Shown: piece by piece, positions 1-3,250 of the stretch
Position numbering within the stretch: position 1 is the stretch's first letter
Layout: the number at the start of each line of letters is the position of its first letter
DNA from: JADLCB01 sp964398315
GTDB taxonomy: Bacteria; Planctomycetota; Phycisphaerae; Tepidisphaerales; Tepidisphaeraceae
NCBI GenBank assembly: GCA_964398315.1
Contig: CAYNMV010000121.1
Coordinates: forward strand, 1-5,061
DNA: 5,061 bases
Reading direction: 5' to 3'
The notes under the pieces: generated by a model
Told to the model about the DNA's origin: nothing
The model's database searches: none
Seen by the model: only the letters and a program-made list of their open reading frames with translations
Made by a program: the position numbers and the translations under genes

Positions 1-37
1 TCGGGTTGTTCGCCCCTGTTCGGGGTGTCCGCCCCTG
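1..37. repeat. Degenerate 19-bp tandem repeat at window edge
   Basis: Positions 1-18 and 20-37 match at 16 of 18 bases with a 19-base offset. The shared core is CGCCCCTG, preceded by TCGGG and TGT. The second unit starts inside CCCC-TGTTC-GGGG (13-25), so the two units can also form a small hairpin. A third copy after 37 is not recognisable. The array touches the window start, so it may continue upstream. Its function is unknown; it could be the tail of an upstream gene or a short non-coding repeat. Confidence 0.5.
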
Positions 38-107
38 GCGGGTGGTTGATGGGGTTGGGCGGTGCGGTTTTTGCGGCTCGTGAGGCAAGTTCGAGCGATG
101 GCTGGTC

Positions 108-113
108 GATAAT
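108..113 (+). promoter_or_regulatory. Possible -10 element upstream of wbpA
   Basis: GATAAT matches the sigma-70 -10 consensus at five of six bases and sits in a locally less GC-rich stretch. Initiation here would give a leader of roughly 75-80 nt containing the two inverted repeats at 119-139 and 153-171. No convincing -35 hexamer is found 16-18 bases upstream and there is no TGn extension, so this is only a candidate. Confidence 0.2.
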
Positions 114-118
114 GGATT

Positions 119-139
119 GCCGGCGTGCCGGACGCCGGC
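119..139. repeat. Perfect inverted repeat (GCCGGCG / CGCCGGC)
   Basis: Two perfectly complementary 7-base arms at 119-125 and 133-139 surround a 7-base loop. The stem is entirely G:C and should be stable as RNA or as a cruciform. It is followed by a mildly T-rich stretch (140-152) but no real U-tract. It may be a weak terminator for a gene upstream of the window or the first hairpin of the wbpA leader. It also makes an initiation codon at 117 unlikely. Confidence 0.45.
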
Positions 140-152
140 TGGATTTCCTATT

Positions 153-171
153 CGTGAACTCGGGGTTCACG
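153..171. promoter_or_regulatory. Inverted repeat, candidate operator or leader hairpin
   Basis: CGTGAAC (153-159) and GTTCACG (165-171) are perfect inverted arms around a 5-base spacer. The 19-bp element has the size and symmetry of a site for a dimeric repressor. It lies 26 bases before the chosen wbpA start, where binding or RNA folding could affect expression. No specific regulator family is recognised. Confidence 0.4.
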
Positions 172-197
172 TTCCAGGCCCGACACAGGCGAAGCAT

Positions 198-1517
198 ATG
201 AAACAGAGCGTTCTTTCCCGCATTGAGTCACGCCAGGCCCTGATCGGCATTATCGGCCTGGGATATGTCGGCCTGCCCCTGCTGCGGGCGTTTCATGCGG
301 CGGGGTATCCGGTGCTTGGGTTTGATGTCGATCCGAAGAAGATCGAGGCGCTCAAGGCGGGGCAGAACTATCTCAAGCACCTGGGGGAAAACCTGGTGGC
401 CGCGATGCTGGCGGCCGGGCGGTTCGATGCCACCAGCGACATGAAACGCCTGGGCGAATGCGATGCGATCATCGTCTGTGTGCCCACGCCGGTGGGCAAG
501 CACCTGGAGCCGGATGTCTCGTTCATCGAAAAAGCGGCCGATGACATTGCCGCCACCTTGCGCAAGGGGCAGTTGGTGGTGCTGGAGAGCAGCACCTATC
601 CCCGCACGACGCGCGAGATCATGCTGCCGCGGTTTGAGGCCAGGGGCTTTCGCTGCGGAACCGACTTTTTCCTGGCCTTCAGCCCCGAGCGCGAGGACCC
701 GGGCCGCAAGGATCACAACACGCAGACCATCCCCAAGCTGGTGGGCGGGATCGAACCGGCCAGCACTGACCTGGCGGTGGCGCTGTACAGCAAGGCGATC
801 AAGTCCATTGTGCCGGTAAGCTCCGCTGAGGTGGCCGAGGCCGCCAAGCTGCTGGAAAACATTTACCGCGCGGTGAACATCGCCCTGGTCAACGAGATGA
901 AGACCATCCTCGATGCGATGGGCATCGATGTCTGGGAGGTGATCGATGCGGCCAAGACCAAGCCGTTCGGCTTCCAGGCTTTTTATCCCGGTCCGGGGCT
1001 GGGCGGGCACTGCATCCCGGTGGACCCCTTCTACCTGACCTGGAAGGCCCGCGAGGTGGGCCAGCCCACGCGCTTCATCGAACTGGCCGGCGAGGTGAAC
1101 CACCAGATGCCGCGCTACGTGGTGGAAAAGACCCTGCGGGCGCTCAATGACGATGGCAAGGCGGTGCGGGGATCGCGGATCCTGGTGCTGGGGCTGGCCT
1201 ACAAGCCGGACATCGATGATGTGCGCGAGAGCCCCAGCTTTGACCTCATCACGCAGCTTGAGGAACTGGGCGCGCAGGTGGATTACAGCGATCCGCATGT
1301 GCCGGCCACCCATCACATGCGCCGCTGGGGCGACCTGGGCAAGAAGAGCGTGCCGCTGTCGGCCCAGACGCTGGCCGGCTATGACTGCGTACTGATCTCC
1401 ACGAACCACAGCGCCATCGACTGGGACATGGTCGGCCAGCATGCGCAGCTGATCGTCGATACCCGCAACGCCATGGCCAGGGTGCCCGGCGTCAAGGCGC
1501 GCGTGGTCAAGGCGTAA
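198..1517 (+). CDS. wbpA: UDP-N-acetyl-D-glucosamine 6-dehydrogenase (WbpA type)
   Basis: This cytoplasmic enzyme oxidises UDP-GlcNAc twice with NAD+ to UDP-N-acetylglucosaminuronic acid, a precursor of acidic O-antigen, capsule or exopolysaccharide sugars. The 439-residue product has the family's three-part layout. An N-terminal Rossmann domain carries GLGYVG at 20-25 and an acidic FDVD turn at 42-45. A central dimerisation helix region includes KLLENIYRAVN (217-227). A C-terminal nucleotide-binding domain carries LAYKPDIDDVRESP (333-346). Other family blocks are VPTP (95-98), ESSTYP (130-135) and FSPERED (161-167). The catalytic cysteine is C272 in GGHCIPVDP. Length and block order closely match remembered Pseudomonas WbpA (about 436 aa), better than UDP-glucose dehydrogenases. 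The ATG at 198 is preferred over the in-frame TTG at 117 because homology begins just after it and the upstream DNA is hairpin-rich. Its AGG Shine-Dalgarno (187-189) is weak. The usual partners (oxidase/aminotransferase, acetyltransferase) do not follow within this window. Substrate could instead be UDP-GalNAc (WbpO/TviB). Confidence 0.93.
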   Translation: MKQSVLSRIESRQALIGIIGLGYVGLPLLRAFHAAGYPVLGFDVDPKKIEALKAGQNYLKHLGENLVAAMLAAGRFDATSDMKRLGECDAIIVCVPTPVGKHLEPDVSFIEKAADDIAATLRKGQLVVLESSTYPRTTREIMLPRFEARGFRCGTDFFLAFSPEREDPGRKDHNTQTIPKLVGGIEPASTDLAVALYSKAIKSIVPVSSAEVAEAAKLLENIYRAVNIALVNEMKTILDAMGIDVWEVIDAAKTKPFGFQAFYPGPGLGGHCIPVDPFYLTWKAREVGQPTRFIELAGEVNHQMPRYVVEKTLRALNDDGKAVRGSRILVLGLAYKPDIDDVRESPSFDLITQLEELGAQVDYSDPHVPATHHMRRWGDLGKKSVPLSAQTLAGYDCVLISTNHSAIDWDMVGQHAQLIVDTRNAMARVPGVKARVVKA

Positions 1518-1559
1518 ACGATCCGCCTGCACGGCCTGGGCAAACCCCCAAAAGGCGCT

Positions 1560-1581
1560 TGCCGGCCCACAGGCCCGGGCA
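1560..1581 (+). terminator. Candidate stem-loop terminator after wbpA
   Basis: TGCC-GGCC (1560-1567) pairs with GGCC-CG-GGCA (1572-1581) around the loop CACA, giving eight base pairs, seven of them G:C, with a 2-base bulge. It starts 42 bases after the wbpA stop codon, a suitable place for a transcript 3' end. There is no T-tract behind it, so it may stabilise or pause RNA rather than terminate on its own. Confidence 0.35.
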
Positions 1582-1602
1582 GTTAAGCCTGCAGGGCATT
1601 GC

Positions 1603-1639
1603 TGTGCGGCGGCGGCTGAGGCGAGCCGGTGGCCGCACA
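1603..1639. repeat. Strong nested stem-loop
   Basis: TGTGCGGC (1603-1610) pairs perfectly with GCCGCACA (1632-1639). Inside, CGGCT (1613-1617) pairs with AGCCG (1624-1628) around the loop GAGGCG. The two stems are separated by a GG/GTG internal loop, giving 13 base pairs in all. No U-tract follows on either strand. It may be the 3' end structure of the wbpA transcript, a REP-like palindrome, or part of an unannotated RNA. Confidence 0.5.
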
Positions 1640-1702
1640 TCTGTACACAACCTTGATGGCGTCTGGCTTTTTCTTTGACAACCAGGCCGCCCTCGCGCCA
1701 GT

Positions 1703-1734
1703 ATGAATAACCCGATCGATGAATAACCCGATCG
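1703..1734. repeat. Perfect 16-bp tandem duplication
   Basis: ATGAATAACCCGATCG occurs twice with no spacer (1703-1718 and 1719-1734). The second copy runs into the palindrome CCCGATCGGG (1728-1737). Both copies contain an ATG. The first opens a seven-codon frame (stop TAA at 1724) and the second a 50-codon frame (stop TAG at 1869). A recent slippage duplication is the simplest origin; a paired protein-binding site is an alternative. Confidence 0.75.
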
Positions 1735-1920
1735 GGCGGCCCGACGTGGCGGATCTTCAGGCAGACCTGGAGGCGCGCCCGGCAAGAGCATTCCAGCGCA
1801 TGGGCGATGAGCTGGGCCCTCGGCACTATTGCCTGCGGAATGGCATCGCCGCGATCGTGGTAAATGATTAGACTGTTCACCGGCTGCCGGCCAGAACCGC
1901 CGGCACTGTGCGGCACCATC

Positions 1921-1926
1921 AGGGAG
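1921..1926 (+). promoter_or_regulatory. Ribosome binding site deciding the PhyH gene start
   Basis: AGGGAG lies six bases before the ATG at 1933, a normal Shine-Dalgarno spacing. It abuts the in-frame ATG at 1927 directly and lies far inside the frame from the ATG at 1864. It therefore supports 1933 as the true start. Confidence 0.65.
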
Positions 1927-1932
1927 ATGAGG

Positions 1933-2796
1933 ATGCAGACAACTCAAGAGCCTCGTTTCGACCCCATGCCCCCCGCCGAGATGCACCCGCCGGAACTGTA
2001 TCAGCACGATGCCCTGTGCGATGCGGTGGTTGGGCTGGATGCGGTGAATGAGGAGGTGGTGGATCGCTACCGCCGCAATGGCTATGTCGCGGTGGAGGCG
2101 GCATTCACGCCGCAGGAAGTGCAGGCAGCGCTGGCGGGGCTGACGCGCCTGATTGATGCGCCGCCTCCCGACTTTAAGGGCATCGTGTTTGAGAATGCCG
2201 TGCGCGATCGCCTGGCCGAACTGACCAGCGAGCAGCGGCTGGATGCGGTGCGCAAGCTGATGTGGTTCTGCGCGGTGGAGCCGCGGCTGGCCGCGCTGGC
2301 ACAGCATCCACAGTTGACGGCGGTGCTGCGGCGTTTGCTGGGGGCGGAACCGCGGCTGATCCAGGACATGGCCCTGCTCAAGCCGCCGAAAATCGGCCGG
2401 GAAAAGCCGTGGCACCAGGACCATGCCTACTTCAACCTGCCCCTTGGCACGCCGGTGGTTGGCGTATGGGTGGCACTGGATGAGGCCACCCTGGACAACG
2501 GCTGCATGCGCGTGCTGCACGGCGGGCACCAGCAGGGACCGCAGCCGCACTTCAAGCGCCGTGACTGGCAGATGTGCGACAGCCACATTCCGCGCCACGG
2601 GGTAGTGGCCTGTCCGCTCCGCAGCGGCGGCCTGCTGCTGTTCGACAGCCTGATCCCCCATGGCACGCCTCACAACGTCTCTCCCCAGCGCCGTCGTGCG
2701 GTGCAGTTCCACTATGCCCCGGCCGATGCGGTGGAGTGGGCCGAGGAGGAGCGCCTGAAGATCTTCGGCGGCGAAGGGCGTGGCGTGGAGTGCTGA
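1933..2796 (+). CDS. Phytanoyl-CoA dioxygenase (PhyH)-family oxygenase
   Basis: This is a probable cytoplasmic non-haem Fe(II)/2-oxoglutarate-dependent oxygenase that hydroxylates, or otherwise oxidises, an unknown small molecule with release of succinate and CO2. The 287-residue product shows the iron-binding facial triad. H161 and D163 form HxD in KPWHQDHAYFN, and the distal ligand is H243 in LIPHGTPHNVS. R254 lies eleven residues further on, where the family binds the 2-oxoglutarate carboxylate. The usual PhyH features are also present: a conserved RRNGYVAVE opening (47-55), VWVALDEATLDNGCMRVLHGGH (178-199) before the distal His, and the LFDSLIPHGT strand. Length is typical of the family. 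No signal peptide or membrane segment is seen. The start at 1933 is chosen for its Shine-Dalgarno; ATGs at 1864 and 1927 are less likely. The family covers very different substrates (phytanoyl-CoA, ectoine, halogenation and natural-product steps), so neither sequence nor neighbours fixes the reaction. The chemistry class is well supported and the substrate is not. Confidence 0.9.
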   Translation: MQTTQEPRFDPMPPAEMHPPELYQHDALCDAVVGLDAVNEEVVDRYRRNGYVAVEAAFTPQEVQAALAGLTRLIDAPPPDFKGIVFENAVRDRLAELTSEQRLDAVRKLMWFCAVEPRLAALAQHPQLTAVLRRLLGAEPRLIQDMALLKPPKIGREKPWHQDHAYFNLPLGTPVVGVWVALDEATLDNGCMRVLHGGHQQGPQPHFKRRDWQMCDSHIPRHGVVACPLRSGGLLLFDSLIPHGTPHNVSPQRRRAVQFHYAPADAVEWAEEERLKIFGGEGRGVEC

Positions 2797-2798
2797 AC

Positions 2799-2955
2799 GG
2801 ATGCCCGCCAGGCACAGCCTGTGGCGCTGGCTGGCATGCGATGATTCAGCGCGTGCCGCTGGTGAACGGTGCGCTAACATTGACCGGCACGGCCTGATGG
2901 GTCGCGAAGGCGAATGCCGCCCTGCCATCGCCTGCAGCGGATGAGGCGGGCATCC
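2799..2955. repeat. 11-bp inverted repeat pair bracketing 157 bp
   Basis: GGATGCCCGCC (2799-2809) is the exact reverse complement of GGCGGGCATCC (2945-2955). The left arm starts two bases after the PhyH stop codon. The 135 bases between the arms contain several short hairpins but no open frame of interest. No target-site duplication is visible outside the arms, so a small mobile element is not established. A long-range RNA stem closing a structured 3' region is equally possible. Confidence 0.4.
2807..2825 (+). terminator. Possible stem-loop after the PhyH gene
   Basis: CAGGC (2809-2813) pairs with GCCTG (2817-2821) around an ACA loop. It is extended by GC (2807-2808) with GC (2824-2825) across a 2-base bulge. 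It lies just after the stop codon, but no T-tract follows and several competing hairpins overlap it, so its role in termination is doubtful. Confidence 0.25.
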
Positions 2956-2998
2956 CGGACGGCCATCGGGCAATCAGTGCATTCACGCCCCAGCGCGG

Positions 2999-3036
2999 GT
3001 GGTGCACCGTCAGGGCCGTGGTGCACCGCCAGGGCC
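2999..3036. repeat. 19-bp tandem repeat with GGTGCACC palindromes
   Basis: Positions 2999-3017 and 3018-3036 match at 18 of 19 bases (T at 3010 against C at 3029) with no spacer. Each unit contains the perfect 8-bp palindrome GGTGCACC (3001-3008 and 3020-3027). The two palindromes are centred 19 bp apart, close to two helical turns, which suits two regulator dimers on nearly the same DNA face. The repeat lies about 80 bases upstream of the best promoter-like hexamer (3116). A regulatory role is inferred only. Confidence 0.5.
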
Positions 3037-3115
3037 TTGGGTCGAGGGGGGTAGCGCGGTGCCTCCCTAACCCGTCTGCAACCCGCTTGTCCATGAGGTG
3101 AAACCCTGTTTTTGA

Positions 3116-3171
3116 TTGACAGAGGCTGGGTCAAACTTTAGCCTTGATCGAAAGATCGATTGAGCTATTTT
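3116..3171 (+). promoter_or_regulatory. Promoter-like AT-richer region of the beta-helix gene
   Basis: A perfect -35 hexamer TTGACA (3116-3121) is followed after 16 bases by a weak -10 (TTTAGC, 3138-3143). A second arrangement is TTGATC (3144-3149), then 16 bases, then TATTTT (3166-3171). The stretch stands out from its GC-rich surroundings and lies 80-135 bases before the start codon. A short inverted repeat, ATCGA-AAGA-TCGAT (3147-3160), lies within it. Neither pairing is decisive; the region as a whole is the likely promoter. Confidence 0.35.
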
Positions 3172-3179
3172 GTGCACAA
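3170..3179. promoter_or_regulatory. Palindrome TTGTGCACAA, candidate operator
   Basis: This perfect 10-bp palindrome shares the GTGCAC core with the two GGTGCACC sites at 3001-3008 and 3020-3027. It overlaps the end of the second candidate -10 and its predicted start point. A regulator recognising GTGCAC could bridge the distant repeats and this site. This is inference from symmetry and position. Confidence 0.3.
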
Positions 3180-3203
3180 GTGGCCGATAGCACCGGTTCT
3201 TCG

Positions 3204-3220
3204 GCCCTGCGCTTGCGGGC
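3204..3220 (+). other. Leader hairpin before the beta-helix gene
   Basis: GCCC-T-GC (3204-3210) pairs with GCGGGC (3215-3220) around GCTT, giving six G:C pairs with one bulged T. It is followed by the pyrimidine stretch TTCCTTTC. It lies 30 bases before the start codon within the likely 5' untranslated leader. It could attenuate transcription or protect the mRNA 5' end, but the tail is too interrupted for a confident terminator. Confidence 0.3.
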
Positions 3221-3237
3221 TTCCTTTCACTTGCCAC

Positions 3238-3241
3238 GAGG
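3238..3241 (+). promoter_or_regulatory. Ribosome binding site of the beta-helix gene
   Basis: GAGG lies nine bases before the ATG at 3251. The upstream frame contains no earlier usable start before a TAG stop at 3188, so this site fixes the start of the gene. Confidence 0.6.
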
Positions 3242-3250
3242 TCTCCACTC

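Larger units (their letters stand above)
1518..1932. other. Long intergenic region between wbpA and the PhyH gene
   Basis: This 415-base gap has no gene I can support. It holds a bulged stem-loop (1560-1581), a strong nested stem-loop (1603-1639), a short pyrimidine-rich run (1668-1676), a perfect 16-bp tandem duplication (1703-1734) and the Shine-Dalgarno of the next gene (1921-1926). A 50-codon open frame (1719-1871) begins in the second repeat copy. It has no visible Shine-Dalgarno and resembles no family I know. A convincing promoter for the downstream gene was not found, although one must lie here if the hairpins terminate wbpA transcription. Confidence 0.6.
2797..3250. other. Long intergenic region before the secreted beta-helix gene
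   Basis: This 454-base gap contains no gene I can support. The first part (to about 3060) is GC-rich and full of short inverted repeats, including an 11-bp pair bracketing 2799-2955 and a 19-bp tandem repeat at 2999-3036. The section at about 3105-3180 is distinctly richer in A and T and holds promoter-like hexamers and palindromes. The last 70 bases form a leader with one hairpin and a good Shine-Dalgarno. Such a long, structured upstream region suggests regulated, independent expression of the gene at 3251. Confidence 0.6.

Noticed and set aside
117..197. N-terminal extension of WbpA from TTG at 117
   Set aside because: The extra 27 residues are outside family homology, the DNA holds two perfect inverted repeats, and the ATG at 198 gives the usual family length.
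1675..1707. TTGACA (1675-1680) with TATGAA (1702-1707) as a promoter for the PhyH gene
   Set aside because: The 21-base spacer is too long for a sigma-70 promoter, and no -10-like hexamer occurs at 16-18 bases.
228..1919. Long open frame on the - strand (563 codons) opposite wbpA
   Set aside because: It lies antisense to a clear WbpA-family gene, its translation shows no recognisable domain and is rich in Arg, His and Gly. It is explained by G/C-rich third positions of the + strand gene.
1864..1932. Upstream ATG starts at 1864 and 1927 for the PhyH gene
   Set aside because: Neither has a properly spaced Shine-Dalgarno, whereas ATG 1933 has AGGGAG six bases upstream.
1507..2973. Long open frame on the - strand (488 codons) opposite the PhyH gene
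   Set aside because: The + strand frame carries the complete PhyH iron and 2-oxoglutarate motifs. The antisense product has no family features and is a compositional shadow.
3003..3025. TGCACC...GGTGCA as an NtrC-type binding site
   Set aside because: The half-sites are right, but they are separated by 11 bases rather than the usual four to five, and no sigma-54 promoter (GG-N10-GC) was identified nearby.
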